From Schistosoma mansoni (Eukaryota; Platyhelminthes; Trematoda; Strigeidida; Schistosomatidae), in assembly GCF_000237925.1 (NCBI RefSeq), contig NC_031495.1:60680939-60744938 (forward strand): a stretch of DNA of 64,000 nt. Reading direction: 5' to 3'. The translations under genes and the position numbers were made by a program. This document shows positions 15,301 through 24,387 of this stretch, one piece after another. Each line of letters begins with the position of its first letter. Within the stretch, counting starts at the first letter, position 1. Under the pieces are notes generated by a model that was not told where the DNA came from, ran no database searches, and saw nothing but the letters and a program-made list of their open reading frames with translations.

Positions 15301-18300
15301 CGAAGATTGCTGTTTTATGAAACATTTCTATAAAAATGATCCAATTTTGAGAAAAGAATCATTAAATACCTACATCCTTTTTATTCCTTTTTCATACTGT
15401 TTAAATAAATTTAAAATGTGTAACCAATTGTTTTATTCTTCAGATTCCTGGTCCATTACCATCTAAGACTAATCTGTTTGACCAGCAGCCATCTGATTAT
15501 ATAGTGAATTCTAGAAGTCAAAGTTATAACCCCAATCTTTCTGTTTCAACCTCTGAACGTACAAATGTCGCTACAGTGTTTCGTCCCCCAATTACTCCGT
15601 TCACTCTGGAGCTGGAAAGTGAAGACGATGGAGATAACTTGCCTAGGTTAGGCACTTCTCCAGGACCACAAATACCTCCTAGTTCACCTACAGAGTTTTT
15701 GCCGTTTTACTCTGAAGCTGCTAATAAATCTGCTCAAGCTCAACTACGACAGAAACATTTTACTGAACTTACTCCAAGAATTCATAATACACCAGACAGT
15801 GACGATCGTGGAACCAATTCTGATAATAGTTCTCCGTGTATGACGCTTGTAAATCGAGAGCGATCAGATATTCGAAATAATTGTCATATTAAATCTAATG
15901 ATTTTGCAACTACTTCAATGACCAATCCTGTTTCACATTCTGACGAGGTTTTGTCCCCATGTTCATCAGATTCAAACGACCGTACTTTAACTATTCTTGA
16001 CAATTTAGGGGAGGTAAACACGCCACCAATGCCAGATGGTTTGGCTAATGCACCTTCTCCAAGCGAAGTAATAAAAACTAGTTCTATGGTGCGGAAGCGT
16101 AAGTTTTCATGAATTTGTTAGTTATAATGATATTTCGTTGTTTAATTTTTCAATGTTGGTTCAGTTCAACAATCAAGTACAAATCAACTGATTTCTTATT
16201 CATATCATTTTGCTAATAAATAACATTCAAGTGTTTTACATGGAACCATACATAGCATTTAGTTTACTCTTATTAATTGGTTTATCTGATTCCCCTTGAC
16301 TTGTTGTTTTATGTTATTCCAAGTCGGTGAATTTCGCACACATGACGTTATTAGAAACAAAGCGGATTTCACTGCATTTTCAATAGTTTGTCATGTCATT
16401 TCATTTTTCTTGTAACTTGTCTTCACGTTGTACTGCTGTCATCACCAAGAATAATAACCAAATGAGCTTTCGACAAGAAAAATAATACAGATTATTGATC
16501 GTACATAATAAAATAAGTCCTTAGTTTATTCTCGTTTCTTGCATTGGTAATCAGTTGTATGAAATAAAAATGCTTCGTTATTGCTTACATACTTGTTAAC
16601 GTGTATGCATGATAATAACGAACTATACTTGTGTACATAAGTAATATATATCTAGTTACTTATCCTCATATAGTTAGTATGATTGTCATGTCCAGAATTG
16701 TCACTTTTGAGACAATATCGTGATAGTTTTAAGAGACTTAGGTTCTGTAATGTGTTATATTTAACCCTGCAATTCCATGTTCAGTTTGTAAGCTGTTCAA
16801 ATCTCAATAAGCTGGCCTAACATTCTAAGACTAAGTAAATTCTTGATGATGATTTTACTGTTGCAAGCAACTGATAAAAAAGTCAACCAAAGCTGCAGTA
16901 TCCGTTCAACAGGAAATATCAGTCCTAAGTTATGATAAAAATGGTTAATTTATAAATTATTTATGTTTGTAATTACTGATTCATGTTTCAATCTCATCCG
17001 TATCGTGTAGGTGAAGAATTACAGCATGAATTGAGCACTCCTGGTCCAGCTGATGGAAGCAGATCCCCTTCCTGTCCCAGTAACGTAAGTTCTCTTAGTT
17101 TTGTTTGACTACATAGTTTTGTAATCTCCATATTTTACATGTTCTGTGCTATAATTATATTACTAAATAGATAAGGCTGTATCATTTCTGAATGGTTTAG
17201 CTCTTCCTCTTTCATTTTTTTAGTTGTTTTGTATAAGAACTAGAAGTGCTTGCTTTTCTTGTTAACATGCCAAAAATAAATCACATTTTTCGTTCATACG
17301 TATCATTTCCCATCTTACTAATCTTTCACACTCTTCTGTTCGTATGAATCCGTTTTTTGAGAGCGTCAACCAACATCTCATGTAATTGACAGGATGTGTT
17401 GGGTTTATCTGACTCTAACCACGGCATAGAACACTTCAAAATTCAACGGTGTTTTGGAAAGTTCCTAAAATTTTGCAATAACTAAATAATTAATAATAAT
17501 AAGTGTCAGTCAGTATGTGACCCTATATCTAGACTTCGTGACAATTAGCCATCATTAGCACAACATACCTACGATCTCGTGGAATCCATATCCAAGTCAC
17601 TTTCAGATATTATCATCGGCCGATAAAGATTACAATTGACTTTCCACGGTTAAAATATTTACATTGACAACCGACTAGTATCCAGTGCCATCCTGGTTGA
17701 GACCTTATGGTTAACCGAACTCCATCCATCAAATATCACTACAGAAACTGATCTAAGTATCTTGACATCACGTGCAGTATGTTTCGATATCGACTGTTTG
17801 AATGCAATCGACAGATTGGTAATAAAACCGACTCTATTCACTATGTGTTTAATGTAATACGAGATCCTGAGCTTACGGAAAGCTTTGGTAAAGTTGTATC
17901 CATTCAATCTTACTGATAAGTGGTGTAGGTACTCAACCTTCAGTTCATGCCGTTAAGTGTTGTCTCGTCCTAATTTTGTCTTTAGAAAACGCTATTGTGA
18001 CGGTTGACATGCATAATCAACACAGAACCTGGCGCAGATTCATCCTGGCTCAAGTTACCATACCAGATTAACACGACGACGAGACAAGAATAACAAAACA
18101 AATCGAAATAATGTAGCAACAGTGATACAAAAGAAGACTGAATCTTGGAAATATGGTTTGAAAAGGCAGAGTGGAAAGGTATATGTCGAGAAATATTGAG
18201 ACTCAAGGTTTACAGGGTTATACAGCGTGAATGAATTTTTGCTACTGTGACTGATTCCAAGACATCACCCGGTCTCCAACCACTGGTAACGATTATAGTG

Positions 18301-19512
18301 CGGACTACAACTAAGTAGTTTGCACTTACAGTTGATAACTTCATGGACTGATGCCACATTTTAGTTTGGTCGTTCCTAGCTTTCTTACTTCTGCTATAAA
18401 AAGCGCCTCTCGTCTAGGCGGGTGTGGACAGTCATAGGTAACAAGTTTTGGCCACATCAGTCGTTCTTAATATAACCTACTCCAACTTCAACATTACCTC
18501 CTTATTCATCGCATGAAAAATAAACAGTCTTTCAGAAACCTTCATAGAGCACATTTTAAATCGACAAAGTAAAAGTAAGCGTACTCCTGAAGGTTTTTGT
18601 AGCTGTTGTATTGGTACTTTCTAGGAAAAACGTTTGACAACTAAACAGTAGACCAGACTTTTGGTTTCTCTTTGTAAGCTAAGCTTTTTGTTTATATAAA
18701 ACTCGCCAGTATTTTCTATCTTTTTTAGTCAGGCTCAGTTCAGTGTTCAAGTTCAGCAGATGTGAGTATCACAGCGTTTTGAATTTCGTGTGTTCGTTTC
18801 ACTACGAATATATCGTCCGCATTTACTTATTTTCAATTCAGTGTGTTGTTATTGAGAAAGTATTCCATGGATGAACACGCTTAGTTCATTTTTTAAATCG
18901 TTCGTCTCGTGATAATTCTGGACAATAAACAAATACACAAAATGACAAACTCTCTAGATTCTTTTTGACTTAGCAAACGCTATTCTACCTCCAAAAGGTT
19001 TTGATAGGCATTACTTTATTTTTCGAACGTTAGAATCGGTACAGCTTTTCACATTTCACCTTATTTTTTTAAATACGCTTTTGATATGTACATTTTTATA
19101 TAACGGTTGTTTTTCTGTATCTGTTTGTGTTTGGTGCATTCCTCTTTTATAAACTATTTTTTCACTTGGTTTATGAAAACAACCAAAGAGTCTTTTACAT
19201 TTATATCCTATCAGTTATATAATTTAATCAGATTCTCAGCTTCCGCTGTTGTATACTTTGGATAGTTTTCCTACAATCCATAAGATAAATTACAGTGAAG
19301 TTGTAGTTATAAATTTTCCCATTTTTACTGTTTCTGCATATACCAAAGTTTTGTAGTTTCATATTTGACCAACTGAAAAGCCTGTAAAGTTTTTTCTCTG
19401 TTTTGGCTCAAATACCAGTCATCTTGAGTGTGTGAAATTAAATGCATTTTATTCAATCAAATTGGCTTATATTTAGGTTCCTTTGAATGGTAATTATAAA
19501 TTAAAAAAATAA
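396..19512 (+). CDS. RFX7: RFX5/RFX7-family winged-helix transcription factor, 13 exons, 1101 aa
   Basis: Nuclear transcription factor that binds X-box-type DNA. Proposed exons: 396-478, 520-858, 4535-4651, 9728-10224, 11354-11452, 12152-12504, 12934-13217, 13380-13668, 14393-14839, 15444-16098, 17011-17084, 18729-18761, 19477-19512. All junctions are GT-AG and all phases agree (3306 nt). The RFX DNA-binding domain covers about residues 115-190 and is split over exons 2-4 (AYTWIMSHLEED, ADFGKVMKRAFPNVKPRRLG, RGQSRYCYGGMRKK). PYLPDL at 195-200 fits the PxLPxL motif that docks RFXANK/ANKRA2 in vertebrate RFX5 and RFX7. Residues 275-325 (FKSLFQLAQYLVANRYVNSR) resemble the RFX5/7 middle domain. 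A poly-Ala run follows at about 523-533, and PNKRARYL at 697-704 may be a nuclear localisation signal. The rest is Ser/Pro/Asn-rich. An in-frame TGA lies 9 bases before the ATG, which fixes the start. The last two exons (33 and 36 nt) are the least certain. Invertebrates may have one gene for RFX5 and RFX7, so the symbol means RFX7-like. Confidence 0.88.
859..4534 (+). other. Intron 2 of the RFX-type gene (3.7 kb)
   Basis: Donor after DDYR (GACTACAG then GTAACT), acceptor CTTTAG. About 859-2700 shows nothing recognisable. About 2740-2830 resembles a stretch at about 18153-18210 that belongs to the 3' region of the RTE-like LINE family. About 3020-3935 holds a decayed RTE-like RT fragment, listed separately. 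The rest, to 4534, is unassigned AT-rich sequence. Confidence 0.6.
3020..3935 (+). mobile_element. Degraded RTE-like LINE fragment (RT palm and thumb)
   Basis: Translated pieces match the RT of the better copy at 20030-23735. DHIFTFQEVQEHKNDF (about 3047-3095) corresponds to DHIFTIRQVLEHRHDY there. Around 3550-3700 the + strand reads like FTYLGSLM...GGLVSGGILEQIQKARLAYTNFRHLW, and about 3750-3800 reads like VDIYRLRWCRRVLRMS. Many stops and shifts make it an old fossil. Its 3' half is repeated in inverted orientation at 6775-7145. Confidence 0.75.
4860..5880 (-). mobile_element. Degraded RTE-like LINE fragment (AP endonuclease region)
   Basis: Minus-strand frame 5463-4921 (about 180 codons) reads as the C-terminal half of an apurinic/apyrimidinic-type endonuclease. 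It includes AVLAGELNTQVGRLG (normally AGDLNAQVG), TWRPASESQVWTQIDHIMIS and DFDHALV, corresponding to the conserved D-x-N, IDHI and SDH motifs. The first catalytic Asp is replaced by Glu. Decayed sequence of the same element continues upstream on the minus strand to about 5880. It lies antisense in intron 3 of the RFX-type gene and is not a host gene. Confidence 0.78.
6080..6330. repeat. Chimeric pieces of the AAATA-tailed retroposon family
   Basis: About 6110-6150 carries the family block TTTGGGCACCCGGG on the minus strand. About 6240-6330 carries the family 3' end on the plus strand (GGTGCCCCTTTGTACCAATA, then AAATAAATAAATAAAT). Two partial copies, or one internally rearranged copy, are the simplest readings. 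The same 3' end occurs at about 8990-9056 (+) and about 43925-43990 (-). Confidence 0.6.
6470..6585 (+). repeat. SINE fragment with hammerhead-type core
   Basis: This contains CTGAGGA, a GTCC/GGAC stem, GAAAC and GTC in hammerhead order at about 6482-6520. It is followed by the family sequence TGCTTCCAGGTTTTC and GGTGGTCTAGC, also seen at 52146-52190. The stem I 5' side (TCCTTGAG) pairs poorly with the 3' side (AAGTGCTT), so this copy is probably inactive. Confidence 0.6.
6775..7145 (-). mobile_element. Inverted copy of the decayed RTE-like RT fragment
   Basis: The reverse complement is nearly identical to 3545-3815, including non-coding decay, and it keeps an extra internal piece of about 105 bases that the other copy lacks. 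It encodes remnants of the RT thumb and C-terminal region (shared GGTTGGTGTCTGGTGGAAT and TTATCGTCTGAGATGGTGT). With 3545-3815 it forms inverted arms around RFX exon 3. Confidence 0.8.
7146..8834. other. Intronic AT-rich stretch, nothing recognised
   Basis: Part of RFX intron 3. I see no exon with plausible splice sites and RFX-like coding, no long frame and no recognisable repeat. Confidence 0.5.
8835..9056 (+). repeat. AAATA-tailed retroposon copy (3' portion)
   Basis: This shares with the copies at 12566-12870 and 43921-44432 the blocks GCTTTGGTTTGGGCACCC, the GTGTGGCGCATATGTATTTG region and the terminal GTACCAATGTTTATGTG followed by an (AAAT)-type tail. Short frames across it are chance frames. 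It lies in RFX intron 3. Confidence 0.7.
9057..9727. other. End of RFX intron 3, nothing recognised
   Basis: AT-rich sequence leading to a pyrimidine-rich acceptor (ATTTTAG at 9721-9727). No repeat or exon is seen. Confidence 0.5.
10225..11353 (+). other. RFX intron 4, nothing recognised
   Basis: Donor AAAG then GTTCGT, acceptor AATTCAG. AT-rich. No repeat or hidden exon could be supported. Confidence 0.5.
11453..12151 (+). other. RFX intron 5, nothing recognised
   Basis: Donor GTAGGT, acceptor TTTATAG. AT-rich. No repeat is recognised. Confidence 0.5.
12566..12870 (+). repeat. AAATA-tailed retroposon copy in RFX intron 6
   Basis: Matches the reverse complement of 44245-43960 block by block: AACCCTGATTCCA, GGTCACCGGCTACCATGGG, CTCCACTGCCTTGTGG, AGACCTTTAGGTCAAA and AAACCACCTGCTTCGGT. 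The 3' tail is replaced by (TA)n-rich sequence. It lies between exons 6 and 7 of the RFX-type gene in sense orientation. Confidence 0.8.
13669..14392 (+). other. RFX intron 8, nothing recognised
   Basis: Donor after the codons for PS (GTATGT), acceptor ACTTGTAG. No repeat or exon is seen. Confidence 0.5.
14840..15443 (+). other. RFX intron 9, nothing recognised
   Basis: Donor GTGAGT after SSWN, acceptor ATTCTTCAG. AT-rich, no recognised feature. Confidence 0.5.
16099..17010 (+). other. RFX intron 10, nothing recognised
   Basis: Donor GTAAGT, acceptor CGTGTAG. No repeat or coding signal is recognised. Confidence 0.5.
17085..18728 (+). other. RFX intron 11 (1.6 kb)
   Basis: Donor GTAAGT, acceptor TTTTTTAG. 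The first 880 bases hold nothing I can name. About 17970-18440 is a decayed minus-strand RTE-like 3' region, listed separately. Confidence 0.55.
17970..18440 (-). mobile_element. Decayed RTE-like LINE 3' region
   Basis: The stretch with GAGACTCAAGGTTTACAGG, CCAACCACTGGTAACGATTA and CTAAGTAGTTTGCA aligns with the reverse complement of 23360-23530 and with 41440-41640 (CTAACCACTGGTTACGATAG, CCAAGTAGTCTGCATCTG). Divergence is high, so it is old. Confidence 0.6.
18762..19476 (+). other. RFX intron 12, nothing recognised
   Basis: Donor GTGAGT after SSAD, acceptor ATATTTAG. AT-rich sequence without a recognised repeat. Confidence 0.45.
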
Positions 19513-20029
19513 ACTACATTTCTAATAACAAGTTAGCTTATTGTTTCATGATGTATCTGTATTGGAGAACAGACAGTCATTGGAGACCTTGAATTATCTC
19601 GCTGATATTGCTGCACAAATGGTCCTCAAGATATTTTATTAATAGTTGCTGTAACGTATAGTTTATCGAAGATTCGTACGACAACATGCCATGTATGTAG
19701 GTTACTATTGTACATAGAAATTGACCGACGGTATTTGACTGTCCCTGAGTTCAGTTCGAGGTTCATGTTCCTTAATGACACCAATACGTCACAATCATAT
19801 GTCTTGTGTCACGTGTTGATTTTTTGGACAGATAACTGTACGTCTCCAAACATTGGAGCTATCCATTTGAGAAGTTCCTATACTACTCCAAATGGCTTAT
19901 GAAATGCCCAAATTCTAAGTGTTGAGGGTCATCTCTTGGCTTAATGAACATAATACCGCGACTTGATGGATATAAGTCCGGAGGGTTGGAGTGATTATCC
20001 CTATTTTAGGTGTCACGATCCCCACCATA
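19513..20029. other. 3' UTR of the RFX-type gene and intergenic stretch
   Basis: About 19513-19560 may be 3' UTR. The remainder is less AT-rich and looks like unassigned repeat sequence (for example CCGGAGGGTTGGAGTG near 19978) rather than host coding. I could not name a family. Confidence 0.35.
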
Positions 20030-23000
20030 AGTGTTTTTGAGTCCTCGGCCGTTGCTGCTACTTTGACGTGGTGGTCAGGCTCGCCTATCGTGATGAACTA
20101 ATCGAGCTATACTGGATGGAAAAATCGTTCCTCAAGGTCCTTCCATGCCAGACAGGTCGGTTGAAGAGCGGTAATACTAAAAGCAGAAAACCCGAGGTCC
20201 GAAGGCGAAGCCGTACTGCTGACTGTATAGAGGTGTGACAGCAGTAAGGTGTTTCCTTTAGACAACCAGCATAGCAGTGATGCTGCCTTCCCACAAGGAG
20301 GGGTGGGGTTAGAAAAGGTCGACCCTAAAAATGCACACCTCGCCTCATCCCACGGATATCCGTCTCCGGTGGTAAGGTCCCAACAAGTACGGAGCTAACA
20401 CAAAAAGGTCGTGTGTGACCGACCTCAAGCAGTTGTCCGTTGGGCACTGCGGTCACGCTCTCAGGTCATTAAGACCACTTCTAGCCCAATTTCCTATTTA
20501 GGTACCTCTTGAACAACCCTTCCATGGTGTGGGCGACCGGGAAGTGATAACAGCACTTAAGATCACCGTATTTATAATCAATGTCCTTCAATTCATCCTA
20601 CCTCGACTTTCAACACTAAACTTCCTATTTCGGTTTCCTCCTCAAGTGTCACCATGGCCAACAGTTCTAGTACGGGAAACGCTGTCCCAGGTCTACTAAA
20701 ACCTCGCTCCAAACTACACATTGGAGCTATCAACGTTCGTACCCTAATTCAAATCGGTCAACAGGCCTCCTTGCCTAAAACCCTAGATTCTCGTACGATT
20801 GATGTATGCTGTGTCTCCGAAACACTCATACAGGATCCCAGTGTGGTCATTCACTTGACCTCACCTTACCAAAATGGACAGCCAACGAAATACACCCTCC
20901 GTGTATCTGGCGACCCCATGACTAATTCTGGTGGACTTTCATGTGTAGGCATAGCACTTAGTACGAGAGCGAAACAAGCACTACTACTATGCATCCCCGT
21001 TAACAGTCGTATGTGTGCTGTCCGGATAAATGGCTTCGTAAGAACTCGAAAGGACAGGGACACACGTTGGTTTTTCGTCATTTCTGCCTACGCTCCCACT
21101 GACTGCATCCCGGGTGAAGTGAAAGATGACTTTTACAGAAAGCTTTCTGAACTTTTTCAGATAGCTAAGCGCTCAGACATAGTAGTCGTAGCGGGTGACT
21201 TTAATGCCCAACTAGGCAGCTTAAATCAAACAGAAAGACATTTAGGTTGCTATTTTAGTATTCCGGCTCAACAAACCGATAATGATGATCACCTGTTGTC
21301 GCTCGTACTGGAATACATGTTTAAACTCTGATCACCCCTTAATACGAGCACGCAATTGTCTGCGCGTCACTGGACACAGGAAAACTACACTAAGAAGACC
21401 CATTAGGATTGAACTGGAGGACGAGAAATCCAAATGTAAACTTCAGGAACAACTGAGTTCACATCTAGGCAGTTCTGTAGACGAGACTAACCCAGATGCT
21501 GCTTTGAAAGACATACGAACAGCTGTGGAAACAGCAGTCACATCTATTAGTAATTTTAACCATAGGCTTCCAAAAAACCAATGGATTTCTTCCAAGTCTA
21601 TTTCACTGATGGGTTCGTGTAAATTCATCCCATCAGGCTCTGAACACGACGAAGAGCGTAAACGAATCAGATCTAGGTTAACTAAAAGTCTAAGGAACGA
21701 TCGTGAGCAGTGGTGGGCAACGGAAGCAAAAGAGAGGGAAAAGGCAGCGGCTGTAGGCAACACCAGGCAACTCTTCAGACTAATAAAAATTAATAATGCA
21801 AGTGTAAGTGAAACGATCTCGGAAAAAGACGGAACCCTTATCAGCTCTCAGCCCAGATGTTTAGAACGATGGGCGGAACATTTTAAGGAGCTCTACAGTT
21901 ACCCACCATTCCCAGACAGTCTGAATGGAACATTGAAGTAGGTCCCCCGACCCTAGCTGAAGTTCAAAAGGCTATAACTAATCTGAAACGAGGAAGAGAA
22001 GCCGGTCCAGATGGATTGACTCCAGAAGTCTTTAAATATGGTGGTCCAACTTTAACGACTAGGTTGACTAATATTTTGGCTAAAATCTGGGAGACGGACG
22101 TAATCCTATCCGATTGGTCACAATCTCTGATTGTCCCAATATATAAGAAGGGGCCAAAATCATCCTGTGATAACCATAGAGGGATTAGTCTGACTAACAT
22201 AGTATCTAAAATACTAGCCTCAATAATTATCGGGCGCCTAACTAAGACTCGTGAACTGCAAACACGAGAAAATCAGGCTGGCTTCAGACCTGGTCGTGGC
22301 TGTATCGACCACATATTCACCATTCGTCAAGTTTTAGAACACAGACATGATTATCAGCGTCTGAGAATGATAGTTTTTCTTGATTTAAAAGCAGCATTTG
22401 ACTCTGTAGATCGAGAGGTTCTGTGGCAGTGTCTGTCATTGAAAGGTGTACCTGAGAAGTACATAAACCTTGTGAAGTCTCTTTGCTCCAAAAACAATAC
22501 CAGTCGAGTGAGAGCTTATGGCGAACTGTCATCTGATTTTACAACCTCAAGTTGTGTCTGGCATGGTTGTTCACTATTTCTATTTCTGTCTAATTTCATC
22601 ATACACCTACAGTTGGAAATAACACTCATCGACTGAATTTTCAGGAATTGGTCTCATACCAGGAGGTCCACTAAGCGACTTAGAATACTCAGATGACATA
22701 GTCCTGTTTGGTGAAAACGTTGATAAAATGCAGAATCTTCTGTTAGAATTGAGTAATAATGCCAGGATTCTTGGGATGCATTTCTCCCCATCTAAATGTA
22801 AATTTTTACTCCAGGACTGGCCTGCGTCAACACTGAACTAAGGATAGGGAGTGAAGCAGTCAAACGCGTCGACAGCTTCACTTATCTTGGGAGTCTGATT
22901 AGCCATAATGGGTTGATGTCTGACGAAATCTCAGCACGGATTCGGAAAGCTCGTTTGGCTTTTGCCAACTTAAGTCACCACCCATGGCGAAGGCGATATA

Positions 23001-23735
23001 TCCGTCTATCAATTAAGGGACGAGTATAGTGCGCAGCAGTTCGCTCTGTTCTACGTTACGGCTGCGAAACGTGGCCATCAAGAGTAGAAGATACTCGTAA
23101 GTTACTAGTATTTCATCACAGATGCCTTGGAAATATTGCTCGCATCTGCTGGGATCACCGGGTAAGTAATAGTGAGGTTAGACACAGAGTATCAGGAAAT
23201 GATGGCAAATCAGTTGGTGAGGTTGTGGATCTTCATCGACTGAGGTGGTTAGGCCACGTGTTACGTATACCTTAACACTGATTACCAAGACGCGCTATGC
23301 TGACTAGTGTAGGGGATGGTTGGAAGAGAGTTAGGGGCGGCCAAACCAAAAGTGGCATCAGTGCTTGAAGTCACTAATTTCTAGTCTGAGCCATGTTGGC
23401 AGATGCAGACTACTTGGTTGGGGTCCGTGTGACTATCGTAACCAGTGGTTAGAGACTCTGTGTGACATGGCTCAGAATCGATCACAATGGCGTAGGTGTA
23501 TACACTCTGTATCTTCCCTTAAACCTTAAGATTAAAATTGCTTCATAACGTTCTTCCTTCCTATACTATATCCTTATATACAACCTATCTTTTATATACT
23601 ACCACCACTAAATCAACTATTTCTATGAATTCGGTGATCATCTTGTTGTGCTAACGAGGTATGTCAACTTGAACTGATGCTTATGTGTGCTTGGTCCTAC
23701 ATTGTAGCTGACTGACTGACTGACGTAATGATGGT
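20030..23735 (+). mobile_element. RTE-like non-LTR retrotransposon, nearly full length, degraded
   Basis: A 5' UTR of about 620 bases precedes an AP-endonuclease/RT frame beginning at 20654, followed by a 3' region that ends in TGACTGACTGACTGAC repeats at about 23710-23733. The same 3' end recurs at 41247 (-) and about 63210-63345 (+), and in decayed form at 38351 and 51700. Breaks are numerous, so the copy is not autonomous. Target-site duplications were not identified. The family is RTE-like by its RT motifs; assignment to a named schistosome family (Perere/SR series) is not possible by eye. Confidence 0.85.
20654..23524 (+). pseudogene. Broken AP endonuclease-reverse transcriptase ORF of the RTE-like LINE
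   Basis: Frame 20654-21331 encodes the endonuclease start (HIGAINVRTL, VCCVSETLIQD, VVVAGDFNAQLGSL). An internal deletion of roughly 50-60 codons at about 21310 removes the WTQIDH region and shifts frame to 21282-21941 (SDHPLIRARNCLRVTG, then the linker). A further shift near 21920 leads to RT frame 22016-22636, with GFRPGRGCIDHIFTIRQVLE, VFLDLKAAFDSVDRE and GVPEKYINLVKSL. The region corresponding to the RT active-site box reads YSDDIVLFGE at about 22687, after another shift. Stop codons then interrupt the thumb and C-terminal region (RLRWLGHVLRIP). No function is expected. Confidence 0.85.
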
Positions 23736-24309
23736 CTTTATATTCTGTTACATCTGCTTTTCTGTCAAGAGAGATTTTAATCACTTGTGGTTTCAAAGAC
23801 AGTAAACGGTGTAACTGATGGGCCGTACATATTCAGATATATGCAGGTGTTCACATTTCATTTGAAGCAAAAAATCAAAACTCGTCTATGTAATCAGTCG
23901 GTGCCTAGCCTATATCGAGCTATGAACCGATGACAACTACTTTCAAAATCTTCTGGTATGGTTTGTCGGTCACCACACCTATTTGTGTCTTTGACAGACT
24001 GATATTGGACCAAAATTGTGCAGAAATAGTTAGGATTCGTGATGCTTTTTCGAAAACTTGACAATTTCTGCTGATCAATAAGATAGGTTGTGGTTCAGAG
24101 TGCACTTAGTCGATATTGGTTTAGAGTTGTTGATTACATAACTGGAAAAAAATAACCCGCAAGCAAGTGTTGACGGCTTTCGTGTTCGGAAATTTACAAA
24201 GTTCTCGTGAATGCTGTCTACTGACAATTTTGATTTCAAGTTGACTGATGTAACATTTCAGAACCCTACTTTTTATCATCCCTACTACATCTGAGTCTCA
24301 ATCATAAAT
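23736..24309. other. Short intergenic stretch between two LINEs
   Basis: AT-rich sequence without a coding or repeat signal that I can name. It separates the 3' ends of two oppositely oriented LINEs. Confidence 0.45.
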
Positions 24310-24387
24310 ATCTGCTGTCCTGTTAATAAAAAGATTAGTTGTTTTTCAGTTTCAGTTTGGAAAGGACAGGGGGCTTGATGGCCTGTG

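Noticed and set aside
17659-18206. Minus-strand frames of 74-82 codons in RFX intron 11
   Set aside because: No similarity or codon structure, and they overlap decayed LINE sequence.
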